Below are positions 19,941 to 33,014 of a DNA stretch of 64,000 nt, one piece after another. This stretch comes from Diplonema papillatum (lineage: Eukaryota > Euglenozoa > Diplonemea > Diplonemida > Diplonemidae). Position 1 is the first letter of the stretch, and the number at the start of each line of letters is the position of its first letter. The notes under the pieces are model-generated. The model had not been told where the DNA came from. It ran no database searches and saw only the letters and a list, made by a program, of their open reading frames with translations. A program made the translations under genes and the position numbers. The stretch spans positions 19,625 through 83,624 of the forward strand of contig JAPJBO010000963.1 in the NCBI GenBank assembly GCA_030068145.1, given 5' to 3'.

Positions 19941-21366
19941 CGTGGCGGTTTTGGGGGGGGCGCCAGGTTTATTTCCGGCCAACATTTTTTCCAACCAACA
20001 TTTTTTTGGTAAAAGCAAGTTGTACTTAGCAGATTTCATACTACACCTAGTCAGGCAGGGCCTTCACCGGAAGCTGTTCTCCCGCGCTACAGGGATAGCG
20101 CAAGGGTTTGCTGGGATCGCCGACGGCTTAGATGTATCCACGGGCCGTCATGATCGCCATCACCGACGACTTCTTAGCCTCCCAGGGCCATCCCAAGCCA
20201 CCCAAAAGCACGTCCAAGTGGAGCTTTGGTCTTGGAGAGTAAGAGCGGGAATCCGGTTGAGGAGCCACGTCGTTGCCGACTTACCGTGATGATGCTCATG
20301 GTCGACTCGAGTTTCGTCGGCTCTGCCGCCTTTTGCCACGGTGGAAGGACCCACCAGCGACTGTGCCCGGCCTCGCTCCCGCGAGCGATTGCGTTGATCG
20401 ATCAAAAAATATTGCATGCCTAATACTCTCCAGGGAAAAGACTTTCGAAAAGGGGTACTTTGGACCTACGGAAGTGGCCGGGAACACGGTATTTGGCCAT
20501 CTGTGCTACTTTCCTTCACCACAAGACTGGTATCCTGCGACCCGCTGTTCCTCATTTCCTTCAGCTCCTGTATTCCAAGGATTCCTGCTCCCGAACTGTC
20601 GCTTTTCAGCCTACGGTTTTCAGGGCTACGGTTGGGTAATTTGAGGATGACCAGCCGCACGAAGAAGACCAAGAAGATTCACAACAGCATCGGCAAGGTA
20701 GGCAAGACGGGGGTCCGGTACACTTGAATGTCTACAAACCAGCACCTCATCACGACTTCAGGTCAAGCATATATATGGAGGCGGTGCCGCGACGACCACG
20801 TGCTGTGCACCTCGTTGAGAAGGGAGCGATTCTCAGCAGGATACTTGGTGCTTGCAGTGACTTCTTTGCACCGAGAGATGAGAGCAGGGAAATGTTACAG
20901 GGAAATGTTAACGAGGGTTTAGCACGAGATGGTTCCACGTGGGTTGCTGCCACCTCCAATCAAAGAAGTTCTGGACTTGGCTTCTGGGAGGAGCACCCCG
21001 GATCCAACAGCACACTCAACATATCAAAGAGGAACTTCTTCCTTTGTCCTGCTCTCGCGTTCCCACCAACATGTTGCACAAGCGTACGCCATGCCCCAAC
21101 TGTGTTGTGCGCCGAGACAGCTGCGAACAGAGAAGGATGCATAGACCGGGACATGTCAGACGTTCATCAAAGACACGACTCCGCAAGCCTCATGTCCACC
21201 ACCAGCTGGGTACCGAGTAGGGACGGCGAGCGATTCTGGGTGGTTGAGGGGGGGAAATCTGCTAAGTACCCAAAAAACCTGCAAAAATGGTGGCCGGAAA
21301 TAAACCTGGCGGTTTTGCCCGGTTTTTGGGGGGGCGCCAGGTTTATTTCCGGCCAACATTTTTAGA
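19941..21366. repeat. Hairpin-ended module with 80 extra bases (U3)
   Basis: Like 352-1693, but with an extra 80 bp at about 21007-21086 between GGATCC and CGCCATGCCC. The extra bases fuse two frames into a 213-codon frame. The other copies may have lost this segment. Hairpin at 21283-21362. Confidence 0.55.
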
Positions 21367-21884
21367 AATACGGTACTTGCACTCAAGGGTTGCAAGGCAC
21401 GGGCACTTCATGGGCGGCGTAAGTCTCACGGATGGATTCCTTCAAATGAACGGCATGGATAAACGAGGCGGGGTCTTTTTTCATTCATCTTGCTATGACT
21501 GCGACAGCATGCGCGCAGGAACTGTCCAGGCATCCAAAGACACCGCATACCTCGTTTTTGTATCCTTGACCTTTCTTGATTGTGTGTTAGCCTGGACAAC
21601 CTTGAGCACCTTTGCCCTCCTGGAATAAGCGGCAAAATATGGTTAGGGCAACCAGGTCAACGACCCCCCTCCCCGGTTACAGCCCTTCCGCGTGCAAAAC
21701 GCTCAGCTGTCTTTTCACGCAGAGAGTTCAGCAGCTGAATGATGTTCCCCGAGCTTCCCTTAGAGCGCCGTTTGTGGTGTGTATATCGAAACGAGGCTTG
21801 GTGATACACACATCAGCCTGCCGCACCAGACCTTTGTTCCCTTGAGCATCTTTAGTTGGTTCTCGAGTGAGAACCTGGGAACCC

Positions 21885-22089
21885 GGAGCATGTTTGTAAG
21901 ATCTGTAAATTATATCGGGCAACCTTGTAAGAAGTGAAAACTTCATGGGCATGTGTTTGTAAGAAATGGAAGCTATGCAGGCATGTTTGTAAAAAGGGGA
22001 AACTTCATGGGCATGTTTGTAAAAAGTAAGAACTATCAAGGGGCATGTTTGTGAGAATTAGTAAATATAGTGGGCAACTTTGTAAAAAG
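21885..22089. repeat. GCATGTTTGTAAAAAG tandem repeat (U3)
   Basis: Near-identical to 12058-12262. The spacer 22090-23269 matches U2 12263-13442, with the same unresolved overlapping frames. Confidence 0.8.
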
Positions 22090-23793
22090 TAGTAAAATAT
22101 ATGGGACTCCCGCAAAGGCTGGTTGAATGGGCGTGCGGACTTTTAACCTTATTTCGTCGCCTGTTCTCTTCGACCGTTGGGCTAGCTTAAGAGCCACATC
22201 CATCACACTTGGGAAAACGTAGAGCTCTTTTGTGGAGCCCTCCGTTCTTCGGTGGCATGTCTCGCCGTCGACGTCGGGGACACGGGTTGCCTTCTTGTTC
22301 TTCACTTTCTGTACGAGAACTTCGAGTGGCTCGGTGTAAGCTTTTTACGCCTCAACACACCCTGGGTCCCTTAGGACTTTCTCGTCGTAGTGGGTCACCA
22401 TGTCTCCTGATGCCCGATCACCCATCTTTTGAACCTGCATGGGGTCCATACCCGCTTTCAGAAGGGATGCAACAACCATCTATCCGGGCACTGTGGGTTA
22501 GAAAACGCGCCCTCGTCCGTCCCGAGCCGTCGCCGTCGTTGAACGGCTGCAGGATGCCCCGCTTCCCCGCGGTCCCGCGGAGGGCATCCCTAAACGAGGC
22601 ATGGACGGGAAACGGGCACAAGAGGCGTTCCCCCTTGGCCATGAGTTTCAGAAGGGAAAAGACCTCAACAGGGCAGTACAGAATTGACTCTGGCACGCTG
22701 TCGGGTCCATCCGGCAGGAGCAAAGGGGGCAGGCAACAGATTGATGCTTTCAAAGGTGAGGTATCTACTGCACGTCCCTTTTGCCTTGGACAGAGTCCAT
22801 CCAACCCTCACGCCGCCCTCGCCGACGCGGACATCCTCCGTCAGGATCGACTGCATGGAGAGTGAAGTGCTCACCCAGCAGCTGCAGATCCACGCCGAGG
22901 CGTACAAGGCGCCCCACAACATCATCAACGCCATCTTAGCCGAGGACACGGCGGATGGTTTGCTGACGACATCCGCAGGTTGATCAGAGCGTTGAAGAGA
23001 GCGGCGCCTGACCCTGAGAGCGACGAGCCCCGAGGCGCCGCACAGTCCCGTCAGATCTTCGGCTTCGTGCGGACCGTTGGCGAGTACGACTTCGCAGCGA
23101 CCGAAACGGGCGACGACGCAAAAACCTTCCATATCTCTTACCTTAAACTTACGTTTGTCAGCATAATCGTCCTCACCAAACCTCTTCTTCCAAGCTGCCC
23201 TTAGTGCCGCAGGGTATCTGCAATCCCAAACGTCCGACGTCGGAAGAGGCGATTGCGACATTTGAAAAGAAATTCCTACCCGGCCAACCGATATATTCCT
23301 GGAGAGCGTTCGGTTGCCTTTTGTGGAATTCCGACGATGGAGCGCAAGACGGGAGTAGAAGCCTCCGAGGCCTCCCGGACGATACGACCCTTCTGACACT
23401 GGAGAGGCTTCCGATGTGGGCACTTCCGGTGCGTGTGCCCAGTCCTGAGCTGTACCGCAGAGTACAGGACTTGGTGAGAGCGCGTGATCAGAGCTCTCCT
23501 GCGCTGGGCAGTCCCGCAACACCGGTTGAGAAGAGGTCAACGTCTCAGCGGCGGGCGCTAAAGCGTGCCCTCGAGGACGTCCCCCTGATGCGGCCCGCCC
23601 TCGCATGAGGAGCCTGTACACGACTGCAGGCACCAGGAGGGTCAACAACTCGAACACGGCCACGTACAGGGAGTGGCGTGCGAGCGAGGGCGTGCATCCA
23701 TACCCGACGACGGTCCGGAGGCTTGAGAACTTCGGCGGATACCTGTAGGCATGAAAGATCGGTCGTACGCTCGTAATCGACGTGCTCGAAATC

Positions 23794-24646
23794 ATGTTTG
23801 CGGAGGTGGCAGGGTTCGATCTGCAGCACCTTCTGGCGGTGTTGCTCATGCTGGAGAGCAAGGATGCCTTGTCCGTAAACAAGGCCGTCGCGAAGGTGGT
23901 TCCGGGTTTCGTGGTGCCGCCACCAGGTCCGAGGCCGAAGGAGGATGCATCGAGTAAGTCGTTTGGCGAGGCAACGACACAACAGCAGTTGCAGCAAATA
24001 CTCATGCAACAACAGCGCCAGCAGGAAATGATGATGCAGAGGTTGCAACAGGTGCAGCAGGAGTTGCAAACGGTGAAGGCGCAAGCAGCTGCATGGCCGC
24101 CCGCTCCGCAGCAGCACTGGCCGGAGGAAAAATGCCGACTCTTCTTGCGCTCCAGCGGGAGACGGGCTTCAGCCTCGCGGCCAGCCCGCGACTTCGAGTT
24201 CGACGAGGCCGGCATTTGCTGGCTACACGGAGGACGCAACAGACGTCCGAGAGTGGGAAGGAGCCATGGCAACGGACGTTGCCGGGCTTGTACAAGACCT
24301 CCGTCTCAAGTACCTGAACGGTACGGCGCTGGCCGGCAGCTTCGGGCGCTTGCGCGACTGGGTTGAGGGAGTCGCGCACGGTGGTGGCTGGACGTACAAT
24401 TTGGAGATTGTACGTTTGGGCAACAACCTCCTGCAGGAGGTCAGGCTGCACCACTACTGGTGCACGAAACAACTGCCGCGCGCGGCGAGCTGGCTCAGAC
24501 GTCGGACGACCCGATGGAGAGGGCAGCTGCCAAGGTCGAGTGTGCGCGGGCCAAGAAGTGGGAGTGCACGTCCGCGATTCGGCGGCAAAGGTAGCAAGAA
24601 AGGATACGCCGCGGCTCAGGGAAACGTGAGACCCGGGGGAAAGTGA
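23794..24646 (+). pseudogene. Gag-like gene, frameshifted (U3)
   Basis: As U2: five A residues at the break, glutamine-rich coiled coil before it, basic tail after it. Confidence 0.6.
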
Positions 24647-24835
24647 CTGGCCCTCCCCCGGGCCCGGTGGGAGGCGACACTCCCGCATCTGCCAGTAAGG
24701 AACGGTCGGCCGCGACAGCTCGCCGGTGCCCGACCGGTGAACGTAAGTTTACCCGGAAGCGCGAAAACCAGCTTCACGCGCTTTCGAGGTTCAACGCCCG
24801 TGCTCGGAAGTCGGCCAACAGCAATCGGACGGGCG

Positions 24836-25784
24836 ATGTTTGACCTGATCGCCAGCAGGGTTGGAACCACGGTGCCGCGTGGGGTGCAGGCGAAGCACCG
24901 GGAACGGCGGGTTTCGTCCGAGGAGGCGATGCAACGCCTGCGCCATTTTGTTGGCAAGGCATGGGCGGATTCGACAGTGCAGGACCGCCAGAATTTGTGG
25001 CACCGCTTCCAGGCATGGCCGGATATGCAGGGATTGCCGGCGGATCCGGATACAGCAACCCAATTTGTCGTGGCGACAGTGGTCGAGCCGCAGGGCATGC
25101 TGGCGTATACCCGCCTCCTTTCAGCGGTCTTTGGCCACCTTGGGGTGGATGCCCGGCCCCTCCTATCGTTGGCCACGGTCCTCCGTGGTTCAGGAGGCAA
25201 TATTCCCCTGGAGCAAGCCCTATCAGTGCCGAGGGAGGTGTTGTTAGCTTGGGCATTCCGACAGACTCCTCGCGTGCGTGCGGCAGTTTTGATCGCGTGG
25301 AAGACGGCTTCGCGGTGGGGCGACGTTCAAAATCTCTCCCGTGCGTGTTTTCCTCTCATCTCGAACACGGAGATTAGTGGTCGACTGGAACACGCTGCCG
25401 AAGGGCCGTCGGGGCAACCCGTTCTGCAGAAGCAAGGTAGTTGCGATCCGGGGACCGCTGACCCGGGAGATCGCGGAGTTGCTGCGGGGCCTCGGGAACT
25501 TTCAACAGTTGTGCCCCCTCTCGACGGATCAGTTCAGCAGACTGCTCGGAGCGGACAACGCGACGAAGCTGTACTCCGCGCACAGCGTGAAGAGGGGCGC
25601 CATCGACCACTTGATGAACATGAAGGCTGCGGGAGCTCCGTTCGCGCTGCAGTTGATTTCGCGCCTGGCGAAGCACACGAACGACGCCGATCCGACCGTG
25701 GCCAACATGACGGTCAGGTACACGTCGGATCCGGTGGCGCTGGCGCGGGTTCTTCAGACCGGGGACGTGACAAGGTACCTCTGA
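24836..25784 (+). pseudogene. Tyrosine recombinase, one frame break (U3)
   Basis: Same motifs and same +1 break as U2 (break near 25373; nucleophilic Tyr codon about 25719). Confidence 0.82.
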
Positions 25785-25824
25785 GGAGGAGGAAGTCGGA
25801 CAAGAAGCGGAGGCACCCCCCTAT

Positions 25825-27437
25825 GTGCAAGCACCCCGATCCGGACCCCGGCGGCTTGTCGTCCATCAACACCAGCGGTACTCCATCCTTCGGAGGGGGA
25901 AGCGGACCCGGCTTCCGGGGACAGAGGAAGAGAAGAAGTCGCCGCTGCACGTCGACTCGGTACCATCAATGGACGTTGCGGTTCTTCGCCGACGAATGAA
26001 CGCGCCGACGAGGAAGAGGTTCGATGAGACTTGGTCCCGGACGTTTTACCCGCAGACGTTCCCTTCGAAGACGTCTTCACCTCCGGGTCGTTCCCGTTTC
26101 GAGGCGGCGCATGCGTTTGAGCTGGAAGAGCACGGAATCGCGGAACGTGCCGCTGGTCCGGGTAGAGACATGAACGTGCCGTTCACAGTCGTCGAGGAGA
26201 AGGAACGTCCCCCTTAGCCACGTGTCGAAGTATCTGCACGCGGTGAATCGAGAGTGCGGCTCGACCCGGGACTTCAGGTGTGGGTTCTACGGGATGGAGA
26301 TTCCAGCTGCGTCTCGCCGACTTTTCGCCTTTCAGCGACGGCGACGGCAACTGGTGGCAATTGACGAGGCTACCGATTGGCCATTCGTGTGCACCCGAGC
26401 TGATGTACACATTGGCGTCGACGACCGCGGGGCACCCAGATTACGTCGACGGCAAGCATGCAGTGTCATCGGAGGTGCTGGTTCACGTCTGGGTGGACAA
26501 CATCAGATACGCGGGGCCACGCAATCTCGTGTTGAAGGCGACGTCGTATCCGGACGCCTTGGCTGCCGAGGCACGCATTACGTCGAAGGCTGCGGATACG
26601 AGGAACGCGGCATGCCGCTATGAGTTTCTTGGCGTCGACTGGAAGCATAGCGACGGCACCGTGGGCGTCTCCGCCAAGATGCAATCGCGTTTGCAGCGCG
26701 CCGAGGAGAGTGTTCGAGCGGGTAAGATGTCAGCCGCCGAAATCAAATCCCTGGCTGGTCGTTTGCTGCACGCGTCGGCGATTGCCGGAGTCTACGTGGG
26801 CGAGTACTACTTCGCCCTGAAGTTCTTTCGACTGACGAACGCCCTCAATCGGGGCGAGAAGTGTCTTGACGAGAACGTGGTTCTGTCACACGGTCTGCAG
26901 CGCGCGCTCCCCTCGTGGATGCAGCGTGTTCAGCGTCGCCGAATTGTTCCAGTCGCTGCTCAATCGCCGAAGTTGGCAGTGTTCGTGGATGCCAGCCTTG
27001 ATGGTTGGGGAGGTGTACTCGTCGACGTCGACACCAACGACATGGTAGTCGTCGGCTCTTGTTGGAATCGTGTGGAGAAGCGCCTCCACATAAACCAGCT
27101 TGAAGCTATGGCCTTCGAGAGATCCGTGAAGGCCATCTCGCCGGCGTACGCCGGGTCCACGGTAACGGTCATCGTGGACAACACCTCTGTGCAAGGGGTG
27201 GCCCGAAAGGGCGCGTGTTTACGATCGCATATCTTGAACGATGCGGTTGTTCGTGCTTTGTTGTGTTTGCAGCAACTGAAGGTTGCGCTGTCCGTTAGGT
27301 GGGACTGGAGCGCAGGGAATCCCGCTGATCTGCCATCGCGGGTGCCGTTGGCATCTCTCACCGAACAAAACTTTTCGGATATGTCACTGGCGGTCAGGAG
27401 CTTTGTTCTGACTGGCGTCATGGGTCCGGCGGTGTGA
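25825..27437 (+). pseudogene. RT-RNase H with N-terminal 77-bp deletion (U3)
   Basis: The deletion puts the upstream RT frame out after VVEEKER and creates an early TAG. The 385-codon part (26280-27437), with motif B, the VDN box and complete RNase H D-E-D-D residues, is intact. Confidence 0.85.
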
Positions 27438-27674
27438 CCTCCTGGGCTAGCCTGTTCTCTCACCAACCGTGGCTATCTCGGGGGGGTTACCCCAACGGAA
27501 GTGATTTCTCCCCTTTTCCCCTTTCTCCTGAGCTGGAAAGACAGAAGCATGTGCCCATGCCTGAGTGAGTAGCCGGCGGAGAATTCTTGCGATCCATCGT
27601 GGGAATTCCACAAAGGCAAACGAACGCTCTCCAGGAATATATCGGTTGGCCGGGTAGGAATTTAGAAGGAGGGC

Positions 27675-27995
27675 TCACCGGGTTCCAGCAAAGTTTGCTG
27701 AGCCGGACGTCCAGTAGCTGTACCCCCTTCTGCAATACCTATGCCTCTTCTGTGATGTCATCTGCCTCGCACGTGGGGGCCTCATAGCACCCACATGAAC
27801 AAAAACATTCTTCGCATCGTAAAACATACTGTTTTGTTCTGCACGTCGACCTTGGCACCAGCTGCGATCAATTCCTTGACAACTTCTGAGTGACCGTTCT
27901 CGCTGGCAGCAATGCAGAGCCGTGTTACCATCTGTGTCATTGGGTGAGCGGCTAAAATGTACAACGACACGAACACAATGTGTGGGTGGTAGCAA
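27675..27995 (-). pseudogene. Single ankyrin-repeat fragment with two compensating indels (U3)
   Basis: DGNTALH, then one extra base at the variable codon, ASENGHSEVV in the shifted frame, then two extra bases at the end of the repeat (AACAAAACAGT) that return to the original frame for MFYDAKN. Both indels fall at ankyrin-variable positions. Confidence 0.65.
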
Positions 27996-28254
27996 TCAGA
28001 TGCAGACTGCATCACGGGCAGCCTGAAGCGGGAGGTGTTACTTTCAGATTCACGTCTCAGGGTCGAGACGCAGGCGACAGAGAATGGATGATCTTGGGCA
28101 AACACAAATCTTCCGTGTCATGTGGTGACATGTGGCATCTTCTTGTCCGGAAAGTACATGTTGTGAGCCGCTCTCCACATTGGAATTCGGTGTTTTTCTT
28201 TGGTTCCATCTTTGTTTGATAAGGGAACAAGGGAAAACGACATTCACCGATCTG

Positions 28255-28443
28255 CTATGTATCATCCTGCTTCTTGCATGTCAAAACGTTGTGACCCGAA
28301 TCACCACATCTGGTGCACTTTCGTTTCTTTGCTGCTGGCGGTGGGTCACTTGACGTGCCGCGCTTGGAGCCCTTTCGTGGTTTGTTGATTACCCTCGGAG
28401 CATATTCGTTTGCAACAACCACATCGAAGGGGACGGACCTCAC
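28255..28443 (-). pseudogene. CCHC zinc-knuckle fragment (U3)
   Basis: Same sequence as 5041-5229. Confidence 0.5.
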
Positions 28444-28532
28444 CCTTGCTTTTCATCCTTCGCTTTTTTCCCTGCCCCCCAAGAGCGGTACCGTCACGGG
28501 AGGAAGTATCATATTATACCCACGGTTGGCAT

Positions 28533-28707
28533 GTAATAATTATTATTAGATTTGATTAGATTTTATTAGATATTATTAGCCTGATTATTACGTATTATTA
28601 GATCTAATAATGGGTAATAACTAATAATTTCTAATAATTATTATTACCTGGTAATAATTTCTCATAACTTCTAACAAAGTCTAATAATTTCTAATAATCT
28701 AATAATC
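28533..28707. repeat. TAATAAT-rich tract (U3)
   Basis: Matches 18773-18957 with one fewer internal TAATAATTTC and a C substitution in CATAACTTC, both shared with U3b. Confidence 0.8.
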
Positions 28708-28857
28708 GCCTGCAGAGAGTCCCCAGGAAGTGGGAGGATCAGGGAAAGACTACTCAGTCGGGCTAGGGTCTTGGCAATGAAGCCGCGAAAATGGAGGGAA
28801 CCCAGAAATCAAAGTAGCTACGGCCCAAATCTCAAAACATCACCGATTTAGCTCTCG

Positions 28858-29986
28858 GTGAAAATATCAGATTCAGCTTTCGGTGAAGATCTGCAGATTG
28901 TTCCTTCCATCTCACATTTTGCACTCAGCCCAAAACTCTCATGCGAGTTCAAAATCTGCGAGTTCGTGAGCGCAAACCCGGCGCCCGCCCAGAAAACATC
29001 ACGGTCCCGGACGATGCTCAATGGCGACAAACGCAAAGAAGAAGAGACACGAAAACAACACCAGAATCCATGCCAGGCAAGAGACTGGGTGGCCTGGCAG
29101 TGCAAGCCAAGCGGTGATGCCAAGGTGCTTGCCATGTTTGCGGAGGTGGCAGGGTTCGATCTGCAGCACCTTCTGGCGGTGTTGCTCATGCTGGAGAGCA
29201 AGGATGCCTTGTCCGTAAACAAGGCCGTCGCGAAGGTGGTTCCGGGTTTCGTGGTGCCGCCACCAGGTCCGAGGCCGAAGGAGGATGCATCAAGTAAGTC
29301 GTTTGGCGAGGCAACGACACAACAGCAGTTGCAGCAAATACTCATGCAACAACAGCGCCAGCAGGAAATGATGATGCAGAGGTTGCAACAGGTGCAGCAG
29401 GAGTTGCAAACGGTGAAGGCGCAAGCAGCTGCATGGCCGCCCGCTCCGCAGCAGCACTGGCCGGAGGAAAAATGCCGACTCTTCTTGCGCTCCAGCGGGA
29501 GACGGGCTTCAGCCTCGCGGCCAGCCCGCGACTTCGAGTTCGACGAGGCCGGCATTTGCTGGCTACACGGAGGACGCAACAGACGTCCGAGAGTGGGAAG
29601 GAGCCATGGCAACGGACGTTGCCGGGCTTGTACAAGACCTCCGTCTCAAGTACCTGAACGGTACGGCGCTGGCCGGCAGCTTCGGGCGCTTGCGCGACTG
29701 GGTTGAGGGAGTCGCGCACGGTGGTGGCTGGACGTACAATTTGGAGATTGTACGTTTGGGCAACAACCTCCTGCAGGAGGTCAGGCTGCACCACTACTGG
29801 TGCACGAAACAACTGCCGCGCGCGGCGAGCTGGCTCAGACGTCGGACGACCCGATGGAGAGGGCAGCTGCCAAGGTCGAGTGTGCGCGGGCCAAGAAGTG
29901 GGAGTGCACGTCCGCGATTCGGCGGCAAAGGTAGCAAGAAAGGATACGCCGCGGCTCAGGGAAACGTGAGACCCGGGGGAAAGTGA
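28858..29986 (+). pseudogene. Chimeric frame fused to gag-like gene (U3b)
   Basis: The deletion joins the 122-codon unit-end frame in phase to the gag-like ORF at 29134, giving a 282-codon fusion that runs to the A5 break. The gag-like tail continues one frame over to 29986. The fusion is a by-product of the deletion; no function is implied. Confidence 0.6.
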
Positions 29987-30175
29987 CTGGCCCTCCCCCG
30001 GGCCCGGTGGGAGGCGACACTCCCGCATCTGCCAGTAAGGAACGGTCGGCCGCGACAGCTCGCCGGTGCCCGACCGGTGAACGTAAGTTTACCCGGAAGC
30101 GCGAAAACCAGCTTCACGCGCTTTCGAGGTTCAACGCCCGTGCTCGGAAGTCGGCCAACAGCAATCGGACGGGCG

Positions 30176-31124
30176 ATGTTTGACCTGATCGCCAGCAGGG
30201 TTGGAACCACGGTGCCGCGTGGGGTGCAGGCGAAGCACCGGGAACGGCGGGTTTCGTCCGAGGAGGCGATGCAACGCCTGCGCCATTTTGTTGGCAAGGC
30301 ATGGGCGGATTCGACAGTGCAGGACCGCCAGAATTTGTGGCACCGCTTCCAGGCATGGCCGGATATGCAGGGATTGCCGGCGGATCCGGATACAGCAACC
30401 CAATTTGTCGTGGCGACAGTGGTCGAGCCGCAGGGCATGCTGGCGTATACCCGCCTCCTTTCAGCGGTCTTTGGCCACCTTGGGGTGGATGCCCGGCCCC
30501 TCCTATCGTTGGCCACGGTCCTCCGTGGTTCAGGAGGCAATATTCCCCTGGAGCAAGCCCTATCAGTGCCGAGGGAGGTGTTGTTAGCTTGGGCATTCCG
30601 ACAGACTCCTCGCGTGCGTGCGGCAGTTTTGATCGCGTGGAAGACGGCTTCGCGGTGGGGCGACGTTCAAAATCTCTCCCGTGCGTGTTTTCCTCTCATC
30701 TCGAACACGGAGATTAGTGGTCGACTGGAACACGCTGCCGAAGGGCCGTCGGGGCAACCCGTTCTGCAGAAGCAAGGTAGTTGCGATCCGGGGACCGCTG
30801 ACCCGGGAGATCGCGGAGTTGCTGCGGGGCCTCGGGAACTTTCAACAGTTGTGCCCCCTCTCGACGGATCAGTTCAGCAGACTGCTCGGAGCGGACAACG
30901 CGACGAAGCTGTACTCCGCGCACAGCGTGAAGAGGGGCGCCATCGACCACTTGATGAACATGAAGGCTGCGGGAGCTCCGTTCGCGCTGCAGTTGATTTC
31001 GCGCCTGGCGAAGCACACGAACGACGCCGATCCGACCGTGGCCAACATGACGGTCAGGTACACGTCGGATCCGGTGGCGCTGGCGCGGGTTCTTCAGACC
31101 GGGGACGTGACAAGGTACCTCTGA
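30176..31124 (+). pseudogene. Tyrosine recombinase, one frame break (U3b)
   Basis: As U2; break near 30713, Tyr codon about 31059. Confidence 0.82.
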
Positions 31125-31164
31125 GGAGGAGGAAGTCGGACAAGAAGCGGAGGCACCCCCCTAT

Positions 31165-32777
31165 GTGCAAGCACCCCGATCCGGACCCCGGCGGCTTGTC
31201 GTCCATCAACACCAGCGGTACTCCATCCTTCGGAGGGGGAAGCGGACCCGGCTTCCGGGGACAGAGGAAGAGAAGAAGTCGCCGCTGCACGTCGACTCGG
31301 TACCATCAATGGACGTTGCGGTTCTTCGCCGACGAATGAACGCGCCGACGAGGAAGAGGTTCGATGAGACTTGGTCCCGGACGTTTTACCCGCAGACGTT
31401 CCCTTCGAAGACGTCTTCACCTCCGGGTCGTTCCCGTTTCGAGGCGGCGCATGCGTTTGAGCTGGAAGAGCACGGAATCGCGGAACGTGCCGCTGGTCCG
31501 GGTAGAGACATGAACGTGCCGTTCACAGTCGTCGAGGAGAAGGAACGTCCCCCTTAGCCACGTGTCGAAGTATCTGCACGCGGTGAATCGAGAGTGCGGC
31601 TCGACCCGGGACTTCAGGTGTGGGTTCTACGGGATGGAGATTCCAGCTCCGTCTCGCCGACTTTTCGCCTTTCAGCGACGGCGACGGCAACTGGTGGCAA
31701 TTGACGAGGCTACCGATTGGCCATTCGTGTGCACCCGAGCTGATGTACACATTGGCGTCGACGACCGCGGGGCACCCAGATTACGTCGACGGCAAGCATG
31801 CAGTGTCATCGGAGGTGCTGGTTCACGTCTGGGTGGACAACATCAGATACGCGGGGCCACGCAATCTCGTGTTGAAGGCGACGTCGTATCCGGACGCCTT
31901 GGCTGCCGAGGCACGCATTACGTCGAAGGCTGCGGATACGAGGAACGCGGCATGCCGCTATGAGTTTCTTGGCGTCGACTGGAAGCATAGCGACGGCACC
32001 GTGGGCGTCTCCGCCAAGATGCAATCGCGTTTGCAGCGCGCCGAGGAGAGTGTTCGAGCGGGTAAGATGTCAGCCGCCGAAATCAAATCCCTGGCTGGTC
32101 GTTTGCTGCACGCGTCGGCGATTGCCGGAGTCTACGTGGGCGAGTACTACTTCGCCCTGAAGTTCTTTCGACTGACGAACGCCCTCAATCGGGGCGAGAA
32201 GTGTCTTGACGAGAACGTGGTTCTGTCACACGGTCTGCAGCGCGCGCTCCCCTCGTGGATGCAGCGTGTTCAGCGTCGCCGAATTGTTCCAGTCGCTGCT
32301 CAATCGCCGAAGTTGGCAGTGTTCGTGGATGCCAGCCTTGATGGTTGGGGAGGTGTACTCGTCGACGTCGACACCAACGACATGGTAGTCGTCGGCTCTT
32401 GTTGGAATCGTGTGGAGAAGCGCCTCCACATAAACCAGCTTGAAGCTATGGCCTTCGAGAGATCCGTGAAGGCCATCTCGCCGGCGTACGCCGGGTCCAC
32501 GGTAACGGTCATCGTGGACAACACCTCTGTGCAAGGGGTGGCCCGAAAGGGCGCGTGTTTACGATCGCATATCTTGAACGATGCGGTTGTTCGTGCTTTG
32601 TTGTGTTTGCAGCAACTGAAGGTTGCGCTGTCCGTTAGGTGGGACTGGAGCGCAGGGAATCCCGCTGATCTGCCATCGCGGGTGCCGTTGGCATCTCTCA
32701 CCGAACAAAACTTTTCGGATATGTCACTGGCGGTCAGGAGCTTTGTTCTGACTGGCGTCATGGGTCCGGCGGTGTGA
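31165..32777 (+). pseudogene. RT-RNase H with N-terminal 77-bp deletion (U3b)
   Basis: As U3, with one private substitution (IPAAS to IPAPS in the first frame, at 31649). 385-codon part at 31620-32777. Confidence 0.85.
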
Positions 32778-33014
32778 CCTCCTGGGCTAGCCTGTTCTCT
32801 CACCAACCGTGGCTATCTCGGGGGGGTTACCCCAACGGAAGTGATTTCTCCCCTTTTCCCCTTTCTCCTGAGCTGGAAAGACAGAAGCATGTGCCCATGC
32901 CTGAGTGAGTAGCCGGCGGAGAATTCTTGCGATCCATCGTGGGAATTCCACAAAGGCAAACGAACGCTCTCCAGGAATATATCGGTTGGCCGGGTAGGAA
33001 TTTAGAAGGAGGGC

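Larger units (their letters stand above)
23270..27663 (+). mobile_element. DIRS-like retroelement (U3)
   Basis: Both inverted repeats are present. It differs from U2 by a 9-bp extra segment before the gag-like ORF and by a 77-bp deletion in the RT N-terminus at about 26208, with microhomology ACG at the junction. U3b and U3c share the 77-bp deletion; U2 and U4 do not have it. Confidence 0.88.
29131..33003 (+). mobile_element. DIRS-like retroelement, 5'-truncated (U3b)
   Basis: The left ITR and everything before the gag-like ATG are missing. GTGATGCCAAGGTGCTT, from the end of the previous unit, is joined straight to the gag-like start. The right ITR is at 32925-33003. The identical junction at 34468 shows that the junction formed once and the 5.34-kb unit was then duplicated in tandem. 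Confidence 0.88.
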
